Source: an uncultured bacterium
GTDB lineage: Bacteria > Desulfobacterota > GWC2-55-46
Reading direction: 5' to 3'
Assembly (NCBI GenBank): GCA_905339405.1
Contig: CAJPGC010000014.1
Coordinates: 62,001-126,000 of the forward strand
Length of the DNA: 64,000 nucleotides
Shown here: positions 32,259-40,932 of the stretch, in pieces
Layout: each line of letters begins with the position of its first letter
Position numbering within the stretch: the first letter of the stretch is position 1
Position numbers and translations under genes: made by a program
Notes under the pieces: model-generated
What the model was told of the DNA's origin: nothing
Seen by the model: only the letters and a program-made list of their open reading frames with translations
The model's database searches: none

Positions 32259-32990
32259 TCAAGGCACGACAGTGTCGTTCGTCACGGAGTCCCGGTCGTC
32301 GTCGAATATGCCGTTGTCGAGCGAGGAAGGGGTCTCAGGCCCGATGGCGAACTCGTCTTCGCCGTTCAGTATTGACGGGGTCTCCCCGAGGATGCTGCCG
32401 CGGTCGTCGATGAATATGCTGTCCCTATTGCCCGTAAGCGTGTTGTCGCGCGTATCGAAGGCGCTGCCCTGGTCAAGGCCGGTGGTGCCGTCGAACCGGC
32501 CGGTGATGTTCGTGTTGTCCTGGCGGAAATCCGGCACGCTGCCTGCCGGGGGCATCTGAGTCGTCGACGGAAACTGCGTGCTTGGTGGAAACTGCGTGCT
32601 TGGCGGAAACTGCGTGCTTGGCGGAAACTGCGTGACCGGAGGCAGCGGCTGCGTCGGCTGCAGGGGCGGTTGCGTGGACTGTAAGGGCGGTTGAGTAGAC
32701 TGCAAAGGCGGCTGTGTCGATTGCAACGGCGGTTGCGTAGTCGGAGAAGGAAGCTGCGTCGTGCCAGGGATGTTAGGCGTGGTGCCAGGGATATTCGGGG
32801 TTGTGCCGGGTATGTTAGGTGTGGTGCCAGGTATTGTCCCTGTCGTGCCGGGGATGTTTTGTGTTGTGCCGGGTGTCGTACCGGCAGTGCCCGGGGTCGT
32901 CCCGGCAGTCGGGCCTCCCGTGACCTGGGCAAAGCCGTTCACGGAAAGGGCAAAGATGAAAAAAAAGGTGAAGAGCGCCTGTATGATCAT
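32259..32990 (-). CDS. Secreted mucin-like Pro/Thr-rich repeat protein
   Basis: 243 residues with a signal peptide (MIIQALFTFFFIFALSVNGF) and three successive low-complexity blocks: about seven PGTTxNI-type units, four QPPLQST-type units and four QFPPST-type units. The last 100 residues are acidic (Asp/Asn-rich, e.g. DSIFIDDRGSILGETPSI) with repeating FIDD/IFDDD phrases that look like turn-rich surface sequence. AGGAGGG sets the start. No enzymatic domain is visible. It may be an exported, possibly O-glycosylated, spacer or adhesin. It lies 64 bases after the small periplasmic protein downstream of cusA, so it may be read from the efflux operon. Confidence 0.65.
   Translation of the reverse strand: MIIQALFTFFFIFALSVNGFAQVTGGPTAGTTPGTAGTTPGTTQNIPGTTGTIPGTTPNIPGTTPNIPGTTPNIPGTTQLPSPTTQPPLQSTQPPLQSTQPPLQSTQPPLQPTQPLPPVTQFPPSTQFPPSTQFPPSTQFPSTTQMPPAGSVPDFRQDNTNITGRFDGTTGLDQGSAFDTRDNTLTGNRDSIFIDDRGSILGETPSILNGEDEFAIGPETPSSLDNGIFDDDRDSVTNDTVVP
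32577..32900. repeat. Three tandem-repeat tracts inside the mucin-like gene
   Basis: An 18-bp unit GTGCTTGGCGGAAACTGC (about 32577-32636), a 21-bp unit around GGTTGCGTGGACTGTAAGG (about 32655-32745), and a 21-bp unit beginning GTGCCAGGGATGTTAGGC (32761-32865 and degenerate beyond). All are in frame, so copy-number change would alter length without frameshift. Confidence 0.85.
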
Positions 32991-33054
32991 GATAGTCCCT
33001 CCTTTAATGGGCCTATCTTAAGTATGCCAGCCCTTCAGCCGGTTTCATCATCAC

Positions 33055-33375
33055 TCAGCGTCCCATGCGGCTCCGCATCGATAGCTCCTGCTGGCGCGTA
33101 ATGAGGAAGTCCAGCCTGTTGGAGAGGTTCTCGAGCCTTTCCCTGTCTGAGGGTTCAAGGTCCCCGGCCTGTCTCATGACGTTGACCATGTCACGGAGTA
33201 TCATCAGCGTCTCTTGCGTCATCTGCTGGCGTTCGAGATCAGCGAACGGGTCAGGAGCGGGGAACCTCTGGTCAGGGAACCTTTGTTCCGGAAATTGTAC
33301 GGGTACAGCCGCGCCAGCCAGGGCAGGGGCTGAAAGCGAGAGCGCAAGGTATAAAAACAGCGGAAGTCTTTTCAT
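33055..33375 (-). CDS. Small periplasmic helical protein
   Basis: 106 residues from the ATG at 33375. The track ATG at 33381 lies too close to the AGGAGG site, while 33375 is 7 bases away. A signal peptide (MKRLPLFLYLALSLSAPALA) is followed by a short Phe/Pro repeat (FPEQRFPDQRFPAPDPF) and a helical region with RERLENLSNRLDFLITRQQEL. No family recognised. It follows cusA by 55 bases on the same strand. Confidence 0.65.
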   Translation of the reverse strand: MKRLPLFLYLALSLSAPALAGAAVPVQFPEQRFPDQRFPAPDPFADLERQQMTQETLMILRDMVNVMRQAGDLEPSDRERLENLSNRLDFLITRQQELSMRSRMGR

Positions 33376-33429
33376 CCGCATCCCTCCTTCCTATTTAATG
33401 ATTATAGCAGGCATTAGGAGGAACAAAGG

Positions 33430-36400
33430 TCAGTCCTTGAGCTCCCTTCCTTTCCATATGGCGTAGACGGCCGGCAGCACGAGGAGCTCGAGGAGCCCGG
33501 AGGTGAACATGCCTCCGACCATCGGCGCGGCAATCTTTTTCATCACGTCCGCCCCCGTGCCCATGCTCCACATTATCGGCAGCAGGCCGAAGATTATCGC
33601 CGTGACGGTCATGACCTTCGGCCGCACCCTGAGGACCGTTCCTTCCATTATCGCCTCGTTGAGGTCGGCTTTCGTGTTGAGTCTGCCCTCGGCTTTGCGC
33701 TTGGCCCAGGCCTGGTCCAGGTATATGAGCATCACTATGCCCATCTCGGCATCGAGCCCGGCTAGGGCGATGAACCCGACGGCCACTCCTATTGAAAGGT
33801 TGTAGCCGAGGATGTACAGGAGCCACGCCGCGCCAATCAAAGAGAACGGAATGGCGAGCAGGATTATGAGGCATTCCGTTATCGACTTGAAGTTGAGGTA
33901 AAGGAGTAGGAATATTATGGCGAGCGTCAGGGGCACGATGACCTTGAGCCTGGCGTAGGCCCTCTCCATGTACTCGTACTGGCCGCTCCACGAGGCGTAG
34001 TAGCCGGGCGGGAACTTCACGTCCTTTTCCACGGCCGCCTTTGCCTCGGCCACGTATCCGCCTATGTCAGTGTCCCTCACGTCGATGAAAATCCACGTGG
34101 TGAGGAGGGCGTTTTCAGTGCGCACCGCTGGAGGGCCCATCTTTACCTGTATGTCGGCGACCTGCGAAAGAGGGATATTGACGCCGCTCATGGCAGGCAC
34201 GAGCACGCGCTTGAGCTTGTCTATGTCGTCACGGAGCTCCCTCTGGTAGCGGACGTTCACCGGGTAGCGCTCGAGCCCCTCGACGGTCGTGGTGACGTTC
34301 TCGCCGCCTATGGCGGTCATGACTACCGACTGCACCTCCTCTACCTTGAGGCCGAACCTTGCTGCCTCCTCGCGCTTTATGCTTATGTCGAGGTAGTAGC
34401 CGCCGCCAATCCTTTCCGCGTAGGCGCTCGCTGTCCCCGGCACTTTCTTGACCGCCGTCTCGACTTCAAGGGCTACCTTCTCGAGCTCTTCGAGGTCCTT
34501 GCCGAATACCTTTATCCCAACCGGCGTCCTTATGCCGGTGGAGAGCATGTCGGTCCTGGCCTTGATTGGCATTGTCCACGCGCCCGTTACGCCCGGCATC
34601 GAGAGGGCTTCGTCCATCTCTTTCACGAGAGCTTCCATCGTCATGCCAGGACGCCACTGCTCTTTTGGCTTAAGGTTGATGACCGTTTCGAACATCTCAA
34701 AGGGGGCCGGGTCTGTGGCCGTGAGGGCCCTTCCGGCCTTGCCGAAGACGCTTTCGACCTCGGGGAAGCCCTTGATTATCCTGTCCTGCGTCTGCAGGAG
34801 CTCAGCCGTTTTCGTGACAGATATGCCCGGGAGCGTCACCGGCATGTAAAGGAGAGTCCCTTCGTTGAGGGCGGGCATGAACTCGCTGCCGAGCCTCGTG
34901 ACCGGGTATATCGTGACGGCGAGGGCCGCAAGCGCGATGAGTATCGTCGCTTTCCTGTGCCTCAAGACCTTCTCTATGGCGGGCCTGTAAAGCCAGACCA
35001 GAGTCCTTGTTATCGGGTTTTTCTCCTCGGGCTGGATTTTCCCCTTGATGAAAAAGCCCATGAGGACAGGCACGAGGGTGATTGAAAGGAGGGCGGCGGC
35101 CGCCATCGCGAAGGTCTTGGTGTAGGCGAGCGGCTTGAAGAGCCTTCCTTCCTGCGCTTCTAGCGTGAATATCGGCATGAAAGATACGGTAATGATGAGG
35201 AGGGAGAAGAAAAGCGGGGGGCCCACTTCCTTGGCGGCCCTGCCGATGACCTCCCAGCGGTCTGTTTCGCCACCAGACCTCTCGAGGTGCTTGTGGCCGT
35301 TCTCGACCATGATTATCGCGCCGTCTATCATCGCGCCTATCGCGATGGCAATGCCGCCGAGGCTCATGATATTGGCATTTATGCCCATCATGTACATGAC
35401 TATGAATGATACGAGTATGCCGACGGGCAGCATTATTATGGCAACGAGCGACGACCTGAAGTGAAGGAGGAAGATGACGCAGACGATCGATACGAGGATG
35501 GACTCTTCGACGAGCTTCGTCTTTAGAGTATCTATGGCGTCGTATATGAGGCCGCTCCTGTCGTAGACGGCACGTATTTTGACGCCGGGCGGCAGGCCCG
35601 CTTCTATCTCTGAAAGCTTCGCCTTGACGCCGTTTATGACCTCGAGCGCGTTCTCCCCGAAGCGCATGACGACGATGCCGCCGACGGCCTCGCCCTCTCC
35701 GTTGAGCTCGGCTATGCCCCTTCTTTCGTCGGGGCCTACTTCGACCCTCGCCACGTCCCTTATCCTCACGGGCGTGCCCGTGCGGTCGGCCTTCAACACG
35801 ATGTTCTCGATGTCAGGGACGCTCTTTATGTAACCGAGCCCCCGCACCATGTACTCGCGCTCGGCCATCTCCACGACCCGCCCGCCTACGTCCGTGTTGC
35901 TCATCTGCAGGGATTTTACGACCTCGCCGATCGACACTCCGTGGGTGACGAGCCTGTTCGGGTCGATGTTAACCTGGTACTGCTTCACGAACCCGCCGAC
36001 CGAGGCGACCTCCGACACTCCAGGCACTGACGTGAGCTGGTAGCGGATGAACCAGTCCTGTATTGAGCGGAGCTCGGCGAGGCTCATGTTCGCGCCCTCT
36101 ACGACGTACTCGTAGACCCAGCCGACGCCTGTGGCGTCGGGGCCGAGAGTGGGGGAAACTCCCTGTGGGAGCTTGCCGGAGGCGAAGTTCAGGTACTCCA
36201 ACACCCTCGAGCGGGCCCAGTAGATGTCGGTCCCGTCCTCGAAGATGACGTACACGAAAGATACGCCGAAAAAGGAGTAGCCCCTCACGACCTTTGCCTT
36301 TGGGACCGAGAGCATGGCGGTCGTCAGTGGGTATGTCACCTGGTCTTCTACAACCTGCGGGGCCTGTCCGGGGTATTCGGTGAAGATTATGACCTGCGCG

Positions 36401-36531
36401 TCAGACAGGTCGGGAATGGCGTCAATCGAGGTGTTGTAGACGGCCCATACGCCCCAGCCGGTTATGAAGAGGGCCGCGAGGATTACGGCGAAGCGGTTCT
36501 TTATGGAAAGCTCTATTATCTTCCTGAGCAT
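33430..36531 (-). CDS. cusA: Cu(I)/Ag(I) RND efflux pump CusA
   Basis: Inner-membrane RND pump of the heavy-metal (HME) class that expels monovalent copper and silver through CusB and CusC. 1033 residues with twelve helices and two large periplasmic loops. The HME proton-relay Asp is in GAMIDGAIIMVENGHKHLE, and ARTDMLSTGIRTPVGIKVFG is the Cu/Ag-type substrate-domain signature of CusA/SilA. Met-containing phrases in the porter domain fit soft-metal binding. cusB ends at its first base (one-base overlap). Cu(I)/Ag(I) is inferred from sequence similarity to the subgroup. Confidence 0.92.
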   Translation of the reverse strand: MLRKIIELSIKNRFAVILAALFITGWGVWAVYNTSIDAIPDLSDAQVIIFTEYPGQAPQVVEDQVTYPLTTAMLSVPKAKVVRGYSFFGVSFVYVIFEDGTDIYWARSRVLEYLNFASGKLPQGVSPTLGPDATGVGWVYEYVVEGANMSLAELRSIQDWFIRYQLTSVPGVSEVASVGGFVKQYQVNIDPNRLVTHGVSIGEVVKSLQMSNTDVGGRVVEMAEREYMVRGLGYIKSVPDIENIVLKADRTGTPVRIRDVARVEVGPDERRGIAELNGEGEAVGGIVVMRFGENALEVINGVKAKLSEIEAGLPPGVKIRAVYDRSGLIYDAIDTLKTKLVEESILVSIVCVIFLLHFRSSLVAIIMLPVGILVSFIVMYMMGINANIMSLGGIAIAIGAMIDGAIIMVENGHKHLERSGGETDRWEVIGRAAKEVGPPLFFSLLIITVSFMPIFTLEAQEGRLFKPLAYTKTFAMAAAALLSITLVPVLMGFFIKGKIQPEEKNPITRTLVWLYRPAIEKVLRHRKATILIALAALAVTIYPVTRLGSEFMPALNEGTLLYMPVTLPGISVTKTAELLQTQDRIIKGFPEVESVFGKAGRALTATDPAPFEMFETVINLKPKEQWRPGMTMEALVKEMDEALSMPGVTGAWTMPIKARTDMLSTGIRTPVGIKVFGKDLEELEKVALEVETAVKKVPGTASAYAERIGGGYYLDISIKREEAARFGLKVEEVQSVVMTAIGGENVTTTVEGLERYPVNVRYQRELRDDIDKLKRVLVPAMSGVNIPLSQVADIQVKMGPPAVRTENALLTTWIFIDVRDTDIGGYVAEAKAAVEKDVKFPPGYYASWSGQYEYMERAYARLKVIVPLTLAIIFLLLYLNFKSITECLIILLAIPFSLIGAAWLLYILGYNLSIGVAVGFIALAGLDAEMGIVMLIYLDQAWAKRKAEGRLNTKADLNEAIMEGTVLRVRPKVMTVTAIIFGLLPIMWSMGTGADVMKKIAAPMVGGMFTSGLLELLVLPAVYAIWKGRELKD

Positions 36532-37868
36532 CAGTGCCTGTGCTCCGTTGCAGGAGCCTCCTGAGGCTTGCCCTCTTCTTCAGAACGGGGGCTGCCCATC
36601 GAGCTTACTGCCGCCTTGAGGTTGCTTTCGGAGTCGACGAGGAAGTTCGCCGAGGTCACTACCCAGTCCCCTTCGGCAAGCCCATCGAGGACTTCCCACG
36701 CTTCGGCCCCCTTTGCCCCAGCTCTTATCTCCCTGGGCTCGAACGTGCCGTCGCGCCTGTCCACTATGACCAGCCTTCTTGTGCCAGTGTCTATGACGGC
36801 CGAATCAGGGACGATGAGCGCGCCTTTGGCAACAGGAGCCTCAAGCTCGACGTTGAGGTACATGCCTAATTTGAGCCTGTGGCCGCTGTTGTCAAGGGAG
36901 AACCTGACCTTGGCGGTCCTCGATTCCGCTGTGGCCTCTTCCGGGGCGTACCTTATGGAGCCCAGGTGGGTGTATATGTGCTCTATCGTGCCGATGTGCC
37001 TGTCAGACGGTGAGTACGACGGCGTCAACACTGCCTTCTGCCCTTTTTTTATGTACGGCATCTCGTATTCGTAGACTTCCCCGTAGACCCAGACGCGGGA
37101 GTGGTCGATTATCTTGAAGAGCTCTTCTCCCGCTTCTATCTTCTGCCCTTCGACGACCTTCTTTTCAGTCACAGAGCCAGCAACAGGCGAGCGTATAGCG
37201 AGAGTCCTTGAGGGCGTTTCTCGTTTCTTCAGTTTTTCTATCTGGTCGTCCGAGATGTCCCAGTACTTGAGCCTCTGGCGGGCGGCATCGACGAGGGCCT
37301 TCGCGCCGCTCCCGGCCTCAGCGTACGGGCTGTCTTTCACCTTTTCGTAGCTTTCAAGCGCCAGCAGATACTCCTGCTGGGCGGAGATGAGCTCCGGGCT
37401 GTACAGCTCAAGGAGCTTCTCCCCGTTGGAGACCATCTCGTCGGTCCTGTTGACGTAAAGTTTTTCTATCCAGCCGGGGACCTTCGCGGTAATGACGTGC
37501 ACGCGGTCTTCGACCGGCTCGACCCTGCCGACGGTCCTTATTGTGCGCTTGAGGTCGCCTCTTGTGACCTGGGCCGACTTCACCCCGATTTTCTGTATCC
37601 TCTCCGGGGTGATCCTCACCGTGCCTTGAGGCGTGCCGGGGGCCGCCGCCTCGTCTTCGTAGACTGGCACGTAGTCCATGCCCATCTGGTCTTTCATCGG
37701 CACCGGGGAGGTCACTTGCGGGTCCATGGGGTTCCTGTAGAAAAGGACCTTGCGCTCAGCCTCGGCTGCGGGCTTCGGGGCCGGGCTTTCCATGCCTGCA
37801 TACCAGACGATTACCCCTCCGGCCAGAAGGCCTATCAACATCATTAAAACGCCCGTCATTTTTTTCAT
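36531..37868 (-). CDS. cusB: Periplasmic adaptor CusB with N-terminal metal-binding segment
   Basis: Membrane-fusion protein linking CusA to CusC. 445 residues: N-terminal helix, then a Met-rich heavy-metal-binding segment (FYRNPMDPQVTSPVPMKDQM, with GMDYVPVYE after), then the alpha-hairpin, lipoyl (RSPVAGSVTEKKVVEGQKI) and beta-barrel domains, and a C-terminal acidic/His tail ending EHRH. CusB Met residues pass Cu(I)/Ag(I) to CusA. It lies 21 bases after cusC. Confidence 0.92.
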   Translation of the reverse strand: MKKMTGVLMMLIGLLAGGVIVWYAGMESPAPKPAAEAERKVLFYRNPMDPQVTSPVPMKDQMGMDYVPVYEDEAAAPGTPQGTVRITPERIQKIGVKSAQVTRGDLKRTIRTVGRVEPVEDRVHVITAKVPGWIEKLYVNRTDEMVSNGEKLLELYSPELISAQQEYLLALESYEKVKDSPYAEAGSGAKALVDAARQRLKYWDISDDQIEKLKKRETPSRTLAIRSPVAGSVTEKKVVEGQKIEAGEELFKIIDHSRVWVYGEVYEYEMPYIKKGQKAVLTPSYSPSDRHIGTIEHIYTHLGSIRYAPEEATAESRTAKVRFSLDNSGHRLKLGMYLNVELEAPVAKGALIVPDSAVIDTGTRRLVIVDRRDGTFEPREIRAGAKGAEAWEVLDGLAEGDWVVTSANFLVDSESNLKAAVSSMGSPRSEEEGKPQEAPATEHRH

Positions 37869-37889
37869 GTCGATTAAAAACCTTTCCGC

Positions 37890-39164
37890 TTATTCCTTTT
37901 GTGCCGTTGAAAGCTCGACGCCGGAGGCGCGCTCCAAATTGGCGAGCCTCCTGTTGTATTCGAAGAGGGCTTTCAAATAGTCGGTGCGTGTCTTCCTGAG
38001 GTCGCGTTCGGTCTCGAGCAGCATGAGAAGGTCTATGCGCCCCGTCCTGTAGTTCCGGAGGGCCGACTCGTAAGACAGCTCGGCCTGCGGCACCAGCGAC
38101 GTCTCGAAGAGCTCCATCTGCCTCAAGGAGGCCTCTACCTCTATGGACGCGCTTTTGACTTCCAGGGCCTTCCTGTTCTTTCCGGCCTTGAGGCGCGCGT
38201 GCGCTTGTCTGGCCTTTGCTTTCGCGCCCTCAGAGAGGCTTTCGTACTTCCCCCGCCATATCGGTATGTTGACCTGGAACATCAAATCGTAACTGTCGAA
38301 ACTGCCGTCGCGCTGTATCGGCGCGACGCCGACCATGAAGTCAGGGTAGTAGTTTTTGTCCGCAAGCCTGGCCCCGAGCTCGCTGCCCTCCGTGTCCGCT
38401 TTCAGCATGGCTATATCCGGCGTCGATTCGACCGCGCCTTTCATGAGCTCTTCAGCGTCGAACGAGACCCGCCCCTTAGGCAGTTCGGCATTGCCGCCAA
38501 GCTCCTCGGACTGGTCCATGTTGACGAGAGACTTTATCCCGGCTGCGGCCGCTTCCCTTCTGGCTTCGAGCATTATGAGCTCGTCGGTGAGCATCGCCTG
38601 TTCGACGTTGAGCTTTATGACGTCCTGCTGCGTCACCTGGCCCGTCGAGTACATCGTACCCGCTATGTCGGCGGCAGTTGAAAGGAGGTCTTTTATATCC
38701 TTCGTTATGCGTATCGATTCGTCTATGAAGGCGTACTCGAAGTACGCCTCCTTTACCATCGCCGTCAGTTCGAGCTCGGCCGAGCTTATGGCAGCCCTCG
38801 CGCCAGCGGCTTCCTTGTTGGCCATCTGTTCTTTGAGCGAGCGCTTTCCGGGGAACGGGAACATCTGGCTGAGCGTGTACCTCGTCATCATCGCGTTGCC
38901 AGGGCCGGCCTCGAGCGGGCGTTTCGTCGAGAGGTCTTCGAGCTCGATTTTCAAGGTGGGGTCGTCGAGGCTGCCTTCGGCCCTGGCAATGGCCTCGGCT
39001 GAAAAAGCTTCCTCGCGCAGTGCCGCGAGCTCGGGGTTGGTCTTCCTCGCCCGTTCGAGGAGCTCTTCCAGGACGAGCCTGTCCGCCGAAAGGGATAGGG
39101 CAGGGCTGGAAAATGCAGTTATCAGAGCTGCCGCGGCGGCCGCAAGTGCGATTCTACCCCGCAT
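37890..39164 (-). CDS. cusC: Outer-membrane efflux channel, TolC/CusC family
   Basis: 424 residues with a signal peptide and two TolC-like repeats: LLERARKTNPELAALREEA at the N-terminus and PQAELSYESALRNYRTGRID in the second half, each followed by long helices. It forms the trimeric exit duct for the CusBA complex. The first of the three structural efflux genes, 10 bases after the small periplasmic protein gene. Confidence 0.88.
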   Translation of the reverse strand: MRGRIALAAAAAALITAFSSPALSLSADRLVLEELLERARKTNPELAALREEAFSAEAIARAEGSLDDPTLKIELEDLSTKRPLEAGPGNAMMTRYTLSQMFPFPGKRSLKEQMANKEAAGARAAISSAELELTAMVKEAYFEYAFIDESIRITKDIKDLLSTAADIAGTMYSTGQVTQQDVIKLNVEQAMLTDELIMLEARREAAAAGIKSLVNMDQSEELGGNAELPKGRVSFDAEELMKGAVESTPDIAMLKADTEGSELGARLADKNYYPDFMVGVAPIQRDGSFDSYDLMFQVNIPIWRGKYESLSEGAKAKARQAHARLKAGKNRKALEVKSASIEVEASLRQMELFETSLVPQAELSYESALRNYRTGRIDLLMLLETERDLRKTRTDYLKALFEYNRRLANLERASGVELSTAQKE

Positions 39165-39174
39165 TGGTCTCTCC

Positions 39175-39552
39175 TCAAGGTATGTTATGGGTGAACTCGA
39201 GCCTTATTGACCTGCCGGAAGATTCTATCGATATGTCGAAACTATATCTGCCCGGTCTGGACATGTCCAGCGAGTTCATGAACGAATACGCCTCTCCCAT
39301 CTTCATCCCGAGGAGGTCTTTTTCCACCTTCCTTCCGTCCGGGAAAGTGACGCTCGCCCGGACCTTCGCGTCGGTTATCTCTTTTCCGCTGGGGAGCTCG
39401 CTGAGAAAGAGGTCGACCATTTTTTTGGCCGGGTCGGTCTTGAGGACCCCTTTGACTCCGCCGGATGATTTTACCGAGGTCTCGGCTGAGACGATCGACG
39501 CGTAGAACCCAAGCGTGAAGACTATCAGAAAGAGAACCGTTACTTTTTTCAT
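39175..39552 (-). CDS. Periplasmic protein opening the efflux operon (YtkA-like)
   Basis: 125 residues from the ATG at 39552, which has AGGAGGG 4 bases upstream; the track ORF to 39699 runs through the protease gene in another frame. A signal peptide (MKKVTVLFLIVFTLGFYASI) is followed by one Ig-like domain with KVRASVTFPDGRKVEKDL and GRYSFDISIESSGRSIRLEF, the look of YtkA/FixH-type domains. It also has Met residues (GMKMGEAYSFMNSLDM) that could bind Cu(I). As first gene behind the operator-promoter it may be a periplasmic metal chaperone. Function unproved. Confidence 0.65.
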   Translation of the reverse strand: MKKVTVLFLIVFTLGFYASIVSAETSVKSSGGVKGVLKTDPAKKMVDLFLSELPSGKEITDAKVRASVTFPDGRKVEKDLLGMKMGEAYSFMNSLDMSRPGRYSFDISIESSGRSIRLEFTHNIP

Positions 39553-39563
39553 TGTCCCTCCTT

Positions 39564-39576
39564 CTACATACTGTAG
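39564..39576. promoter_or_regulatory. Putative BlaI-type operator before the efflux operon
   Basis: CTACATACTGTAG, a 5-3-5 palindrome containing the ACA/TGT halves typical of BlaI/MecI/CopY operators. It matches the site at 40941-40953 (read on the minus strand, CTACATAATGTCG) at 11 of 13 positions. It overlaps a possible -10 (TACAGT) with a TTGATT 18 bases upstream, and lies just before the Shine-Dalgarno of the first gene. Confidence 0.7.
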
Positions 39577-39595
39577 AAAAGTTTGGCAAAAAAAA

Positions 39596-40483
39596 TCAAT
39601 GCTTGTGGCTGTGTTTTGCCGAGCAGTGTTCCCTGCACCCCTCGACCATGTCAGCGTGCGTCTCGCATTTGTCCAGCGTGCACTCGTGCGCCTTTGCACC
39701 GGCGTAGAAAGGCATTGAAAGAGAGAGCAAAATGGCCGCGAAAATGGCCGCGCTTATGACCGCCGCCCTTGCCGGGACCCTGAAGGAGGCCTGCTTTCCT
39801 TCGAGCAGCCTCCTTACCCTGCCTGTGACCTGTTCCGTGTTGTCGGCCAGCGCCGCGTGGAGAGCCCCATTCCTTGCGACCTTTATCATCGCAGAAGCGA
39901 GGCTTATTGGCCCGCCCGGTGCGTCTGCTGCCTTGTCGTCTGCTTCATGCTCTTTTTTGAGGCGCGCGAAAAAGGCCAGGTGACTTACAGCGGGCAGATA
40001 GAAAAAGACGTCCTTCGCGAAGCCGATGAGGAGGAACCTCAACGGGTCAAAGCCCTTCTTGTGCTTCAGTTCATGGAGGAAGACCGCCCGGAGTTCGTCC
40101 TTTTCAAGGCCGTTGAGGAGCCCGGTGGAGATGTATATACGGGGGCGCAGCAAGCCGCAGGTAAAAGCAGTCTTGACCCTGTCGTCTTTTATAAGGGCTA
40201 TCTCTCCCCTCATTTTCACGGGCAGAGAGGAGACGGCCTTTCTGGCCTTGACGATGTTGCTTGCGGCCCTGAAAGGGGCGTAGATGAGCCCGGAGGCCAC
40301 GAGGAGTGCCCCAGACCATATGAAAAAGAGTTTGGCGAGGGAAGCCAGCTCGACGCAGCGCACGAGAAGAGACTGGCAGGCTTCAAGAGCGCCGGATGTA
40401 AGTGACAAAACGCCGGGGAAGGCGAAGGCAGCCCAGGCTGCCGAGATGACGATGAAAGAGAGAAGGAGGGCGCTTAGAGTCAT
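39596..40483 (-). CDS. M56 (BlaR1-like) membrane metalloprotease with Cys/His-rich C-terminal tail
   Basis: 295 residues from the ATG at 40483, which overlaps the repressor stop (ATGA) and has GGAGGG upstream. N-terminal helices at about 3-25 and 47-68, the zinc-protease motif HELKH at 137-141, then EHEAD near 178, then helices at about 150-170 and 240-258. This is the M56 plan of BlaR1/MecR1, which cleaves the BlaI/MecI repressor after sensing beta-lactam. The penicillin-binding sensor is missing. Instead the protein ends with a 35-residue tail outside the last helix, containing four Cys and six His (HECTLDKC, CETH, CREHC and a final HSHKH). By topology the tail would be periplasmic. A metal-sensing role is inferred. 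Confidence 0.85.
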   Translation of the reverse strand: MTLSALLLSFIVISAAWAAFAFPGVLSLTSGALEACQSLLVRCVELASLAKLFFIWSGALLVASGLIYAPFRAASNIVKARKAVSSLPVKMRGEIALIKDDRVKTAFTCGLLRPRIYISTGLLNGLEKDELRAVFLHELKHKKGFDPLRFLLIGFAKDVFFYLPAVSHLAFFARLKKEHEADDKAADAPGGPISLASAMIKVARNGALHAALADNTEQVTGRVRRLLEGKQASFRVPARAAVISAAIFAAILLSLSMPFYAGAKAHECTLDKCETHADMVEGCREHCSAKHSHKH

Positions 40484-40908
40484 TTTTTGCCCTCCGTTGA
40501 GCCGCCAAGCTCCTTTTTCTTGCTCTCGATGAGCTCCGAGAGCCGTTCCAGCTCGCCGGGGTCTGTGTCGGCGAGAGCGTCCACCAGAGAAGCGCAAAGC
40601 CCGCTGGCCGAGATGCCGAGTATGCCCTTGAAGACGTCCTCGGAGATTGTCCTGGCGAACTCTTCCCTTGAGAAGGCGGGGGAAAAGGCGATGAGCCCGG
40701 CCCCTTTTTGCTTTGCGACCAGCCCCTTTTTGGCGAGCCTTTCCAGAACGGTGAGGACGGTCGTGAGCGCTATCTCCCTGCCTGATTTGATGCCGGAGAA
40801 GACGTCCCTTCCGGATGAGGCGCCCGAAGCCCAGAGGAACTCCATTACATCCTGCTCGAGCGGGCCCAGGGGGCTGCCGTATGTCTCAATCCTTGATTTT
40901 CTCGCCAT
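40480..40908 (-). CDS. BlaI/MecI/CopY-family transcriptional repressor
   Basis: 142 residues from the ATG at 40908 (TTG at 40920 is an alternative in the track). A winged-helix domain with LGPLEQDVMEFLWASG and TTVLTVLERLAKKGLV is the BlaI/CopY family fold, followed by a helical dimerisation part. Such repressors bind ACA/TGT palindromes and are removed either by a BlaR1 protease or by metal binding. No CopY-type CxCx4CxC metal motif is present, so release is expected to depend on the adjacent protease. A matching operator lies in its own promoter, indicating autoregulation. Confidence 0.92.
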   Translation of the reverse strand: MARKSRIETYGSPLGPLEQDVMEFLWASGASSGRDVFSGIKSGREIALTTVLTVLERLAKKGLVAKQKGAGLIAFSPAFSREEFARTISEDVFKGILGISASGLCASLVDALADTDPGELERLSELIESKKKELGGSTEGKK

Positions 40909-40932
40909 AGGCCTCTTCAAAAGTACAAACCC

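Noticed and set aside
32577-32900. CRISPR-like regular repeats
   Set aside because: They are contiguous tandem units of 18 and 21 bp inside a coding frame, without spacers or cas genes.
39553-39699. N-terminal extension of the 39175 protein
   Set aside because: It overlaps the Cys/His tail of the protease in another frame; a signal peptide with a good ribosome site starts at 39552.
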